NCBI GenBank assembly: GCA_020722685.1 | Contig: DYKH01000096.1 | Coordinates: 1 to 21,312, forward strand | Reading direction: 5' to 3' | Length of the DNA stretch: 21,312 bases | From: Caldithrix sp. | GTDB lineage: Bacteria; KSB1; UBA2214; DYKH01 | Shown: positions 6,944-14,927 of the stretch, piece by piece | Layout: each line of letters starts with the position of its first letter | Position numbering within the stretch: the first letter of the stretch is position 1 | Program-made: the position numbers and the translations under genes | Notes under the pieces: generated by a model | The model's database searches: none | The model's input: only the letters and a program-made list of their open reading frames with translations | What the model was told of the DNA's origin: nothing

Positions 6944-8287
6944 ATGAAAGAAAACCCATTGGATTTGTTTACGAGTGAAAAAGCACAAGGGGCGGGACAT
7001 GGGGCGTCGCGGCCGTTGGCGGATCGCATGCGGCCACAATCCTTGTCTGAGTTTATCGGCCAAACCCATCTGCTTGGTGAAGGCAAGATTCTCCGTCGCG
7101 CCATCGAAACCGACCAACTGGTCTCCATGATTTTCTGGGGGCCACCGGGAATCGGCAAAACCACGCTGGCCCGGATCATTGCGCAAGAAACCAAATCGCA
7201 TTTTTATGACATCAGCGCGGTGACCTCGGGCGTAGCCGAAGTGCGCAAGATCATCGATCAGGCTAAGAGCAATCGGGAAAAGCACGGCTCACGCAGTATC
7301 CTGTTCATCGATGAAATCCATCGCTTCAACAAGGCGCAGCAGGATGCGTTGCTGCACAGCGTCGAGGACGGCACCCTTCTTTTGATTGGCGCGACTACGG
7401 AGAATCCCAGTTTCGAGGTCATCTCTGCGCTCTTGTCACGATGCCGGGTTTACAAAATGGAGCCTCTTTCCGAGCAGGATCTGAGCGCCATCTTGGATCG
7501 CACTTTGGAACAAGACGAGTTTCTGCGGAGTTCCCACGTCGTCATAACAGAGGATGCGCGCAAGGTTTTGCTTACCTTGGCAGCCGGGGATGCCCGCAAC
7601 GTGCTCACTGCCGTGGAATTGGCTGCTCAGATCGCCAAACCGGACAGTGAAGGAATTCGTACCATCGACCGGGCGCTCATCGAAGAGGCGATCCAACGCC
7701 GGACGCTGCTTTATGATAAAAAAGGCGACTATCACTATGACACGATTTCGGCTTTCATTAAAAGCGTGCGCGGCTCGGATCCTGACGCTGCCATTTACTG
7801 GCTGGCGTGTATGCTCGAATCCGGCGAGGACCCCCAATTCATCGCCCGGCGATTGATCGTGTTGGCTTCCGAGGACATCGGCAACGCCGATCCTCACGCG
7901 CTGATGGTCGCCACCTCTGCTTTCACGGCGGTGACCTACATCGGCATGCCGGAGGCGCGCATCGTTTTGGCTCAAGCCACCACCTACTTGGCTGCGGCGC
8001 CCAAGAGCAATGCCTCCTATTTGGCCATCGGTGAAGCCATGACGGATGTTCGCGAAGAAATCCCCGGGCAAATTCCGTTGCATTTGCGTAACGCCCCCAC
8101 GAATTTGATGAAAGATTTCGGCTACGCCGCCGGGTACAAGTATCCTCACGATCACGGGGGCTTTAGCGAGCAGGAATATTTTCCTGCAGAAGCAAAAAAA
8201 CGTGTGTATTATCGGCCCACCGAGAACGGCATCGAAAAACGTATCAAAGAGAGATTAATGCAGTTGTGGCCAAAGAGAAAACGATAG
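6944..8287 (+). CDS. rarA: Replication-associated recombination protein A (AAA+ ATPase)
   Basis: This 447-aa cytoplasmic MgsA/RarA/WRNIP1 family ATPase works at stalled replication forks. Walker A is GPPGIGKTT (66-74), Walker B is [12 protein letters not shown] (DE at 123-124), sensor 1 is [11 protein letters not shown] and the arginine-finger region is LLSRCRVY. The C-terminal tetramerisation part contains the family's [20 protein letters not shown] and [14 protein letters not shown]. Full length. The start lacks a clear Shine-Dalgarno; a 29-codon open frame upstream (6858-6947) overlaps it by ATGA and could couple translation, but is unproven. The stop codon abuts the tandem repeat that leads to lptD. 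Confidence 0.96.
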   Translation: MKENPLDLFTSEKAQGAGHGASRPLADRMRPQSLSEFIGQTHLLGEGKILRRAIETDQLVSMIFWGPPGIGKTTLARIIAQETKSHFYDISAVTSGVAEVRKIIDQAKSNREKHGSRSILFIDEIHRFNKAQQDALLHSVEDGTLLLIGATTENPSFEVISALLSRCRVYKMEPLSEQDLSAILDRTLEQDEFLRSSHVVITEDARKVLLTLAAGDARNVLTAVELAAQIAKPDSEGIRTIDRALIEEAIQRRTLLYDKKGDYHYDTISAFIKSVRGSDPDAAIYWLACMLESGEDPQFIARRLIVLASEDIGNADPHALMVATSAFTAVTYIGMPEARIVLAQATTYLAAAPKSNASYLAIGEAMTDVREEIPGQIPLHLRNAPTNLMKDFGYAAGYKYPHDHGGFSEQEYFPAEAKKRVYYRPTENGIEKRIKERLMQLWPKRKR

Positions 8288-8450
8288 GGGAACGATGGGC
8301 AAACAGTCGTCAAACGATGGGCAGAGGGTGGTCAAGTGTAGTCAAGAATGGTCAAGAATCGTCAAGGGTCGGCAAAGATGGTCATGAGTTGTCAGGCGTG
8401 GTCAAGGATGGTCAAGGGGTGAAGAGAATAGCCGGGAACGGTCGAGAGAA
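8287..8450 (+). repeat. Degenerate 10-11-bp tandem repeat
   Basis: About 16 imperfect units lie head to tail between rarA and lptD. Units at 8331, 8341, 8351, 8361, 8371, 8381, 8391, 8401 and 8411 repeat exactly every 10 bases with consensus GTCAAGRATG. Examples are GTCAAGAATG, GTCAAGAATC, GGCAAAGATG and GTCAAGGATG. Before 8331 the period is 11 (starts at 8287, 8298, 8309, 8320), and after 8420 the units fade. The unit has few stop codons, so a GTG-started frame (8266-8478) stays open through it. The period is not a multiple of three, and this is unlikely to be a protein. Confidence 0.85.
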
Positions 8451-8458
8451 ACCGAATC

Positions 8459-11119
8459 GTGGGAGTGCATTCAATTAAGAGATCATTCACTAAAAGGCCT
8501 TTCATATTTATCGGTTTTGTAGCAGCCGCATTGACCCGGTTTGCTTACGGCCAAGAAGCGGGCGCGGACACGAGCACGGTGGCCAAACCAAAGTCCGGGG
8601 ACATTGACACAACCATCAGCTATGAAGCGCGAAATTTTGTCAACCTCATCAATGAGCGCAAAACCTATCTCACCGGCAGCGCCGTGGTCAAATATAAGGG
8701 GATGACGCTCAAGGCGGGACAGATCACCCTGGATTGGGACAATAATCTGCTGATCGCCGAAGGAATGCCGGACTCCGTTTGGGTTAAGACTGCGGATAAG
8801 AAAGATTCCACCTTGACTGTCAAGACCAAGGATGCTCCGGTGCTGGTGGACGCCGGCTCGCAAATGACCGGCGCCAAGATGTACTTTAATTATAAAACGC
8901 AAAAAGGCCGTGTCGTCCGCGGTCGCACCGAGTTCGAGGGCGGCAATTATCTTGGCCGGCAGATCAAAAAGGTAGGCAAAGAAACATTTAATGTTTCCTA
9001 CTCGGATTTCAGCACCTGCAGCTTGGACACAAACCCGCATTTTCATTTCGAGGCCCGCCGACTCAAGATGATCACCAATGACAAAGTGATCGCCAAGCCG
9101 GTGGTCATGTACATCGGCCACATTCCGGTCGCTGCGCTGCCATTTGCCATATTTCCCCACCGTACCGGGAGGCACTCCGGCATTCTCATTCCCCGCTACG
9201 GCGAAAGCAGCCGCGAAGGCCGCTACTTGCGGGAGATGGGCTACTATTGGGCGCCGAATGATTACTTTGACAACCGGTTTACCGTGGACTTTTTTGAGAA
9301 AACCGGCTGGCTCTTTCGCGATGACATCAACTACGCGGTGCGCTACAAATTCAGCGGCAGTGTCTCCGGCTCACTGACGCGGAAGAATTTTTCCACCGGT
9401 TATAAATCGCGGCGCTGGGATTTGAATATCCGCCACAGTCAGCAAATCGATCCGACCTCGCATCTATCCGTGAACGGCTATTTCGTCAGTGACAAAAGCT
9501 TTTACCGTGATTTGAGCACGGACCTATCCACCCGTTTGACACGCGAGCTGCGTTCCAATGCCACTTATTCCAAGAATTGGCCGGAGCAGAAACTCAGCCT
9601 CAGCTTGAACCTCTCCCACGTTCGCGATCTGGAGGACAATACTACGCAAATGACTTTTCCGCAGATGTCGCTGCGAAAGAGTCAGACACAAATCTTCAAG
9701 CCCAGCAAGGACAAGAATGCCCGGCGCGGCGGCCGTGATAGAAGCCGGCGCGAGGAGAGCAAGTGGTATCATTCCCTGTATTTTTCTTATGGCTCTAATC
9801 TCTACAACTCCCGGCGAGAATACCTTCAATCTACTTTTCCGGATACTGCCAAACTTAAAAAGGTAGAAACCACCCGACGGCTGAGCCATGACTTTGCTCT
9901 TTCTCTGTCCAGTCCGAAAAAGTATTTTGGCTGGTTGGCGCTCAACCAATCTCTGTCCGCCAATGAAGACTGGTTTGATGTGACCAACTCCTTTCATCTG
10001 AATACGACAACCAATGCTATCGAAAGCGAGAAGGTCAAGGGTTTCGCCGCGCGTCACACCTTTAGCTACAGCGCCTCCGCCAATACCAAGCTCTACGGCT
10101 TGTTCACCCCCAAGATCGGCGACCTACAAGCCATTCGCCATGTCGTCACCCCTTCCCTATCATTTCGCTACGAGCCGGATTTTTCCGATCCGAGCTGGGG
10201 ATACTACACCGAGCTGCGGGATGAAAGTGGGAAAGCCGTCCGCAGGGATCGTTTTGGCGGCACTCCGTCCGGCGGCAGCAAGGCGGTCAATCTTAACGTC
10301 CGCAATCTATTTCAGATGAAGAGAGGAGTCGGGGAAAAAGAAAAGAAAATAGATTTGTTCACCATGGATTTTAGCACCGCCTTTAATTTCAAGGCGAGGC
10401 AGTATCGGCTTTCGGATCTGCGCACAACTTGGCAGGCGAATCCGGCCAACAATTTTAGTCTCAGCGCGGGAACGACGCACAGCTTTTATGCCTACGACTA
10501 TGCGCGGAATTCCAAGGTCAATCGGTACCTTTTTGATCACGGCGGTTGGCGCGATGGGGATTTTCTCCGCCTCACCAGCTTGAATCTGAACGCCTCCATC
10601 CGGTTACAGGGCAAAGGCGAACAAAAGCCCGAAAAGCCGGGGGCTGAAACCGGCCGGTCGGAAGAGGAGGGGATGATGACCATGCCGCAAGAGGGAACGG
10701 AAATGGACGTTTTGGAAGAAACCATCTCGCGCCGCGGGGATCGCTTCGAAGGGGAGCGCGCCTTTCAAAAGCTGAGCATCCCCTGGCGGGTCAATCTCAC
10801 TTTCAACTTTTATTTGGATAAGAGTCTGAATCCAAATAAACCCACTAAGCGCTACTATCTAGACGTTTCCGGCGCCGAAGTCAGTCTCACCAACAATTGG
10901 CGCATTGGTTACAGTGCACATTATGATTTGGAGAAAGGGATCGTCTCTTATCATCGACTGACTTTTTATCGCGATCTGCATTGCTGGGAAGCGCAGATCG
11001 ATTGGGTGCCCTCGGGGATCAGCAAGCGCTTTTATTTCCGCATCAATATCAAAGCGCCAAGCCTGCGGGATATTAAGCTGGAGCGTCGAGGCGGCGCGGC
11101 GAGTGTGCTGGGGTATTGA
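8459..11119 (+). CDS. lptD: LPS-assembly protein LptD
   Basis: This 886-aa outer-membrane translocon inserts lipopolysaccharide into the outer leaflet. After a basic N-terminus and signal peptide (KRPFIFIGFVAAALTRFAYG, cut before QEAG), residues about 45-190 form the LptA/OstA-like periplasmic jelly-roll (NERKTYLTGSAVVKYKGMTL). The LptD barrel follows, with the strongly conserved entry VMYIGHIPVAALPFAIFPHR, then TGRHSGILIPRYG and YYWAPNDYFD. The barrel ends SVLGY. A polar, low-complexity loop (about 720-760, rich in E, K, G and M) interrupts the barrel. The start is uncertain: GTG at 8459 or 8465, neither with a clear ribosome-binding site. Only one of the classical LptD cysteines is obvious (FSTCSLD), as in Bacteroidota-like homologues. 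Confidence 0.93.
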   Translation: MGVHSIKRSFTKRPFIFIGFVAAALTRFAYGQEAGADTSTVAKPKSGDIDTTISYEARNFVNLINERKTYLTGSAVVKYKGMTLKAGQITLDWDNNLLIAEGMPDSVWVKTADKKDSTLTVKTKDAPVLVDAGSQMTGAKMYFNYKTQKGRVVRGRTEFEGGNYLGRQIKKVGKETFNVSYSDFSTCSLDTNPHFHFEARRLKMITNDKVIAKPVVMYIGHIPVAALPFAIFPHRTGRHSGILIPRYGESSREGRYLREMGYYWAPNDYFDNRFTVDFFEKTGWLFRDDINYAVRYKFSGSVSGSLTRKNFSTGYKSRRWDLNIRHSQQIDPTSHLSVNGYFVSDKSFYRDLSTDLSTRLTRELRSNATYSKNWPEQKLSLSLNLSHVRDLEDNTTQMTFPQMSLRKSQTQIFKPSKDKNARRGGRDRSRREESKWYHSLYFSYGSNLYNSRREYLQSTFPDTAKLKKVETTRRLSHDFALSLSSPKKYFGWLALNQSLSANEDWFDVTNSFHLNTTTNAIESEKVKGFAARHTFSYSASANTKLYGLFTPKIGDLQAIRHVVTPSLSFRYEPDFSDPSWGYYTELRDESGKAVRRDRFGGTPSGGSKAVNLNVRNLFQMKRGVGEKEKKIDLFTMDFSTAFNFKARQYRLSDLRTTWQANPANNFSLSAGTTHSFYAYDYARNSKVNRYLFDHGGWRDGDFLRLTSLNLNASIRLQGKGEQKPEKPGAETGRSEEEGMMTMPQEGTEMDVLEETISRRGDRFEGERAFQKLSIPWRVNLTFNFYLDKSLNPNKPTKRYYLDVSGAEVSLTNNWRIGYSAHYDLEKGIVSYHRLTFYRDLHCWEAQIDWVPSGISKRFYFRINIKAPSLRDIKLERRGGAASVLGY

Positions 11120-11210
11120 TCACTGTTTGGCGGGCATCAACTCATGCGGGGGTCTTCGGGCAAGTGGGAAAAGCTTTCCCGTGACCATTTTCCATTCATC
11201 CCTCTAAAGC

Positions 11211-11699
11211 TTAACTTGGCTGCGACTCTGTATCCGTCGGCGTAAAAGACTCCGGCCCTTCTCCTTCATGGGGCGGGTTGAAATCGACCCTGGCGCCTTT
11301 TTCCAGGTACTGAATCCATTGGGCATTGATCTGCACCGGGAAATATCCGCGGTCGAGCGAGTAATTCGGCATGGACTGTATCTCGCCCATGATGAGAACC
11401 GGGCTTCCTTTGCGCAAATATTTGTTGCATTCCACCGCCTGCTGTGACCAAACCACCACGCTCACGTGGCATTTTTCCCTTTCCATGCCCTCCGGCATTT
11501 CTCCCATGGCCTCCGGAGCAGTGGCAATCACAAAATTGGTGACCGGAATGCCGCGCTTGGTACGGCGCAGAGGCGGATCATTAACCAGTGTTCCGGCAAT
11601 GGCGACATGATTGATGTCCGGAAAATCAAAATCCTTCGCCTCATTTTGATGGGGATCGGCGCCGAGACGAAAAGGTTTTTTGTGCGAAAACGAATTCAT
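11211..11699 (-). CDS. Single-stranded DNA-binding protein (SSB-like)
   Basis: This 162-aa protein has one OB-fold at about residues 28-135. It begins INHVAIAGTLVNDPPLRRT, continues VTNFVIAT and VSVVVWSQQAVECNKYLRKG, and ends VLIMGEIQ and QINAQWIQYLEKG, all in the positions expected for bacterial SSB. It lacks the acidic -DDxPF tip that normally recruits repair and replication partners; the tail is NPPHEGEGPESFTPTDTESQ plus PS. There is also a ~28-residue N-terminal extension. It may therefore be a secondary SSB (PriB-like or specialised) rather than the replicative one. It is convergent with lptD and separated from the upstream Nudix gene by a hairpin-rich gap of 135 bases. Confidence 0.88.
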   Translation of the reverse strand: MNSFSHKKPFRLGADPHQNEAKDFDFPDINHVAIAGTLVNDPPLRRTKRGIPVTNFVIATAPEAMGEMPEGMEREKCHVSVVVWSQQAVECNKYLRKGSPVLIMGEIQSMPNYSLDRGYFPVQINAQWIQYLEKGARVDFNPPHEGEGPESFTPTDTESQPS

Positions 11700-11748
11700 A
11701 ATCTACTCTTTGCTCACCTCGTAACACTCGCAGCAGCCAGCCACCAGG

Positions 11749-11814
11749 GGATTCTACGAATCGCCGGAATCCAAGGCGGTCCGCGACGGAAACATCTTAT
11801 CTCGCTGGACCGCC
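11749..11814. other. Hairpin-rich intergenic element
   Basis: Two inverted repeats sit side by side. GGATTC (11749-11754) pairs with GAATCC (11767-11772), with an alternative inner GATTC-TAC-GAATC. GGCGGTCC-GCGA (11775-11786) pairs with TCGC-T-GGACCGCC (11802-11814), twelve pairs with one bulged T. On the plus strand a T-run (CTTTTTTG) follows about 11 bases later, but no plus-strand gene precedes it. On the minus strand it lies between the Nudix and ssb genes and may process or attenuate the transcript. Confidence 0.5.
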
Positions 11815-11834
11815 GGTGCTTTCATCTTTTTTGC

Positions 11835-12605
11835 TTAGAAGGTTAGCTCTGCATACAAACACAGGCCGCCATAGGCGGAAGGGCTTAGCTGCCATTTGCT
11901 TTCTTCTAAAAAGGCAGTTAATGCCGATTCTTTATTCGCTACCGTGAAGATTCCGGTGTACTCTCTGGCATCTCTGGCTTGCGATGCCTGCCGGACAATA
12001 TCCTCGCCCGTCTGTACGCATGCCGCGCTGAAAATCAATTCCGGTTTGCGGTTGGGAATGCTTTCACCCAAGCCTAAACATCGCAATGAGTACAAGTCTG
12101 GACTCATTGCCAGCTCCTCCTCCAATTCTTGCATCATGGCAGTGAAAACCCATGGAGCGTGGTCAACTGCCGGAACGCCAATATGCCCGCCGAAAACATC
12201 AAAGAAGTTGGGATATTCTCCCACCCTGCTGCTCCGTTGCATCAGCAGAATGTCCTGATCCTGGCTGACCACTACTGCGCTGACCCCCAGCGCACGAGAA
12301 TAAAAAGTCTCCCCCCAAACTTGCGCGATGCGCTGGACTCTGCGATTGGAGTAGAGCAGCGTCCGATAATCCGAAGGGCTTAGCCTGAGATGAAGCGAGC
12401 CGCTTTCTACTTGCCAGAAATCCAGCCTTGCCAGCTTGCCGTTGTAGCAGTGCTCGCTCCGCAACTCCTGCCACAAACCGTCGATCTCTTGTTCCATTTC
12501 AACGGGAAGTCGTAGAGATCGGTTTTGCCATTGCACCAATACTCGCTGTGGGTCAAAAGGGCCCTCGGCCAACACCCGAAAAATAGCAGGATCGGCACAA
12601 CTCAA
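11835..12605 (-). CDS. NUDT22-like Nudix hydrolase
   Basis: This 256-aa protein matches the whole layout of eukaryotic NUDT22, an enzyme reported to split UDP-glucose/UDP-galactose into UMP and hexose 1-phosphate. Matching points are VQWQNRSLRLP early, LRLSPSDYRTLLYSNRR before the fold, ALGVSAVVVSQDQDILLMQR, SSRVGEYPNFFDVFGGHIGVP, and near the end EYTGIFTVANK with LSPSAYGGLCLY. The Nudix box is degenerate as in NUDT22: QELEEELAM in place of REUxEExGU. The start is TTG at 12605, forming a TTGA overlap with the stop of ogt, so translation is probably coupled. Family resemblance is from memory of the human protein; the bacterial substrate is inferred. Confidence 0.8.
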   Translation of the reverse strand: MSCADPAIFRVLAEGPFDPQRVLVQWQNRSLRLPVEMEQEIDGLWQELRSEHCYNGKLARLDFWQVESGSLHLRLSPSDYRTLLYSNRRVQRIAQVWGETFYSRALGVSAVVVSQDQDILLMQRSSRVGEYPNFFDVFGGHIGVPAVDHAPWVFTAMMQELEEELAMSPDLYSLRCLGLGESIPNRKPELIFSAACVQTGEDIVRQASQARDAREYTGIFTVANKESALTAFLEESKWQLSPSAYGGLCLYAELTF

Positions 12606-13114
12606 ATAATCGCACCTTCCAAACGTAAGAGAGCGTCCTTGACTTCCAAGCCACCACCATAGCCGCCCAATTTACCATTCGCCTCGACGACGCGGTGACA
12701 GGGAATAATGATGGCGATGGGATTTGCCCCATTCGCAGCGCCGACGGCGCGGGAAGCTCGCGGTTTGCCGAATTCCGTTGCAAGTTGTCCGTAGGTGACG
12801 GTTTGCCCGTAAGGAATCCGGCGCAAGCGCTGCCACACCCGGCGGTAAAATTCGGTTCCCTCCAGAAATTCTACTCCCTCATCAAAAACGACCGGCTTGC
12901 CGGCAAAGTATTCATCCAGCTTGCCGCGCAGAGTCTCAAAGTGTCCGTCATCGCGAATGAGCTTGGCGTGATAGTGTCTCTCTACTTTGTCAAGGAACTG
13001 TTGATCGGCGGGTTGGTGGAGAAAGTAGAGGCGCGCGAGTCCCGCACTCGTGGCAGCGATGAATAGGTCGATCAGGTGCCAATGATAGATGGTGTAGCGC
13101 AATTCTCGCAGCAT
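12602..13114 (-). CDS. ogt: Methylated-DNA--protein-cysteine methyltransferase
   Basis: This 170-aa cytoplasmic suicide repair protein moves the methyl group from O6-methylguanine (or O4-methylthymine) to its own cysteine. The active site is IIPCHRVVEANGKLGGYGGG, with acceptor C139. The DNA-binding helix-turn-helix region (IPYGQTVTYGQLATEFGKPR, ASRAVGAANGANP) precedes it. The N-terminal half (ATSAGLARLYFL, then DEYFAGKPVVF) is the usual ribonuclease-H-like domain. No Ada-type metal domain is fused. It begins 11 bases after the pduL stop and overlaps the Nudix start, so it is the middle gene of a three-gene unit. Confidence 0.95.
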   Translation of the reverse strand: MLRELRYTIYHWHLIDLFIAATSAGLARLYFLHQPADQQFLDKVERHYHAKLIRDDGHFETLRGKLDEYFAGKPVVFDEGVEFLEGTEFYRRVWQRLRRIPYGQTVTYGQLATEFGKPRASRAVGAANGANPIAIIIPCHRVVEANGKLGGYGGGLEVKDALLRLEGAII

Positions 13115-13125
13115 GGGGTTCTATC

Positions 13126-13890
13126 TCATTCGGTGAAAACATGATGCGCCTTGGCCAAATCCCGGGCCGCCGGAGTGACGATCATGCCTTTTGCCAGACG
13201 AATTTTCTGTTTGCGCAAAATGGCTTGGCGAACGTCGGTTTCCGTCACCAGGCTCTTGCTGGGCATTTCCGCGTAATAACCCAAGCTGCTTTGCACAATA
13301 TAAACCAGATCTCCGGAAGCAAGCCCCGTCGCATTGGCCTCGTCCGTATCGATGTGCAGCTCTTTGACAAAAGAATCTTTGACGCGCACTAGCACGTTGC
13401 CAAGCACGGCCAGCCGCGACTCCGAAGGATCGCCTTGTATTCCTACCGGGGCGACAAAGATGGCGTCCTGATCCTTCACGCCCAGCGCCTCCGCATCTTC
13501 CGCGTTGATGTGCAAATGCCGACGCGAGATCATGATGTTTTCCGTCAGGGTCACGGAGCCTTTCGGTCCCTTCAAAACCAAGGATTGACCTTGTGGCAGG
13601 CCGGCGAATTTACCCACCGGAGGGTCGATGCCGAGATGGATGGCGTCGGAGCGCGAGACTTCAACCTGAAGGCGATCTCGCAACGGACCGAGAATGCGCA
13701 CCGCCGGAAACTTGCCTTTCGGCCCGCTCATTTCCACCATCTGATCGGAGGCGAATTCACCTTTTTGCCGCAACGGTCGGTGCACGGTGAGCTCGAATCC
13801 CGGGCCGAAGAGGAGATCCAGGTATTCGCGGGTTAGATGCATGTGGCGGTTGGAGACGCCTACAGGAATTTGGTTTATCAGCTCGGCCAT
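13126..13890 (-). CDS. pduL: Phosphate propanoyltransferase (PduL-type)
   Basis: This 254-aa PduL (PTAC) enzyme interconverts acyl-CoA plus phosphate with acyl phosphate plus CoA, and is structurally unrelated to Pta. Two PduL beta-barrel domains carry the zinc-binding histidines: VSNRHMHLT (H16, H18) and ISRRHLHIN (about 122-130). PVGVSNRHMHLTREYLDLLF and LQVEVSRSDAIHLGI are typical family wording. There is no N-terminal encapsulation helix. After residue about 205 comes a ~45-aa tail, VTETDVRQAILRKQKIRLAK then GMIVTPAARDLAKAHHVF; TPAARDLA tails also occur in microcompartment-associated proteins. No shell genes are present here, so a free cytoplasmic enzyme making acetyl phosphate for ATP is as likely. 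Confidence 0.92.
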   Translation of the reverse strand: MAELINQIPVGVSNRHMHLTREYLDLLFGPGFELTVHRPLRQKGEFASDQMVEMSGPKGKFPAVRILGPLRDRLQVEVSRSDAIHLGIDPPVGKFAGLPQGQSLVLKGPKGSVTLTENIMISRRHLHINAEDAEALGVKDQDAIFVAPVGIQGDPSESRLAVLGNVLVRVKDSFVKELHIDTDEANATGLASGDLVYIVQSSLGYYAEMPSKSLVTETDVRQAILRKQKIRLAKGMIVTPAARDLAKAHHVFTE

Positions 13891-13948
13891 TTTCTATTTC
13901 ACTCAGTGGGTAAGCTTCACAAGAAAGGTTCTTTTGCTGGAGCAAGAT

Positions 13949-13977
13949 AAATTATCATTAATTGCCTAAATTGTCAA
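13949..13977 (-). promoter_or_regulatory. Promoter of the pduL-ogt-Nudix unit
   Basis: On the minus strand a perfect TTGACA -35 box (13972-13977) is followed after 17 bases by TAATTT (13949-13954). Alternatively GATAAT (13951-13956, five of six to consensus) follows after 15 bases. It lies about 60-90 bases upstream of the pduL ATG in otherwise non-coding DNA. Confidence 0.55.
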
Positions 13978-14086
13978 GCGCAAATTTGTCCCCAAAACTT
14001 TGCAGCTTGATCAGAAAAGGAAATGTCGCTGGGCAAAGGAAACGGAATACGACCGTCTGTCAATGGGGAGGAAAGCGATACGACTC

Positions 14087-14857
14087 TTAAGGTCGCGAGC
14101 TTGGCTCGGGACGGGCCTTGGTGATCCGGTACCAGGCGTAAAGCATGCCGGCGGCGATGGAAATCAGGCTGAGAATCTGCGCCATGCTCATCCAGCCCCA
14201 AAGCACCTTGGGCGTCAAACGCCAGAATTCTGTCACGAATCGCTCGATGCCATAAAGAATCAGCATTCCGCTCAGCATCATTCCGGTCGTCTTGACTTTG
14301 GAGCGCAGCCGCCACAAAAGGAAAAAGAAGGCGAGCGAAAGCAAAGTTTCATAAATGGGGGTTGGATGCACCGGCACCTGCGTCGGCACCAAGCCGTTGG
14401 GAAAAGCCATGCCCCAAGGCAAATCGGTAGGCGGCCCATAGTCGCCGTCCCCGGCCAACAAGCAGCCGATACGGCCGATGCCATACCCTAACAGCAGCAA
14501 CGGAGCAATGAGGTCGGCCACCACCGCAGCAGGAGCTGGGATCTTGCGGATGATCCAAATCACCGCGAGGAGACCGCCAATGAACCCGCCGTACCAGGTC
14601 AGCCCCTCGCCGGTAAAGATCATGGCCAAAGGATCGCGAAAGAAATCCGGCAGGTTTTCCAAGATAAAATACAGTCTGGCCCCGACTATGCCGCTGACGG
14701 CGGCCGTGGTCACAATCGTGTAAACCCAGTCACCGGAAATGTCCTTGCGGCGGAATTCCTTGTTCAGCAGCCAGCCGGTGACCAAGAAGGCAATGGCCAG
14801 CATCAGGCCATAGCTGCCTATTCGTAAGGGACCGAGTTGAAACAGAATGGGGATCAT
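14087..14857 (-). CDS. lgt: Prolipoprotein diacylglyceryl transferase
   Basis: This 256-aa inner-membrane enzyme transfers diacylglyceryl from phosphatidylglycerol to the lipobox cysteine of prolipoproteins. It has about seven hydrophobic segments. Family landmarks are GARLYFILENL, GLTWYGGFIGGLLAV, the Lgt signature GIGRIGCLLAGDGDYGPPTD (R129) and VPVHPTPIYE near the end. The open frame extends upstream to 15361, but that part overlaps the preceding outer-membrane gene and reads as nonsense. The ATG at 14857, giving MIPILFQLGPLRIGSYGLML, matches the family's start and length; AGAAGG lies 13 bases before it. It lies 70 bases downstream of the barrel-protein gene in the same direction. Confidence 0.93.
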   Translation of the reverse strand: MIPILFQLGPLRIGSYGLMLAIAFLVTGWLLNKEFRRKDISGDWVYTIVTTAAVSGIVGARLYFILENLPDFFRDPLAMIFTGEGLTWYGGFIGGLLAVIWIIRKIPAPAAVVADLIAPLLLLGYGIGRIGCLLAGDGDYGPPTDLPWGMAFPNGLVPTQVPVHPTPIYETLLSLAFFFLLWRLRSKVKTTGMMLSGMLILYGIERFVTEFWRLTPKVLWGWMSMAQILSLISIAAGMLYAWYRITKARPEPSSRP

Positions 14858-14927
14858 ATTTTCTGTTGGGCCTTCTGAAGGAAGTGTGATGACAATTTTT
14901 CTGCCTGACTCATTGCCGAAAGTGATT

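Noticed and set aside
6858..6947. 29-codon frame ending in ATGA overlap with rarA
   Set aside because: No ribosome-binding site, no recognisable sequence, and such overlaps arise by chance; kept only as a possible coupling leader.
8266..8478. 70-codon GTG-started frame through the tandem repeat
   Set aside because: It is open because the repeat unit has few stops. The repeat period is not a multiple of three, and the frame overlaps both rarA and lptD.
11170..11184. GGGAAA-AGC-TTTCCC palindrome between lptD and ssb as terminator
   Set aside because: Short stem with a three-base loop and no T-run on either side.
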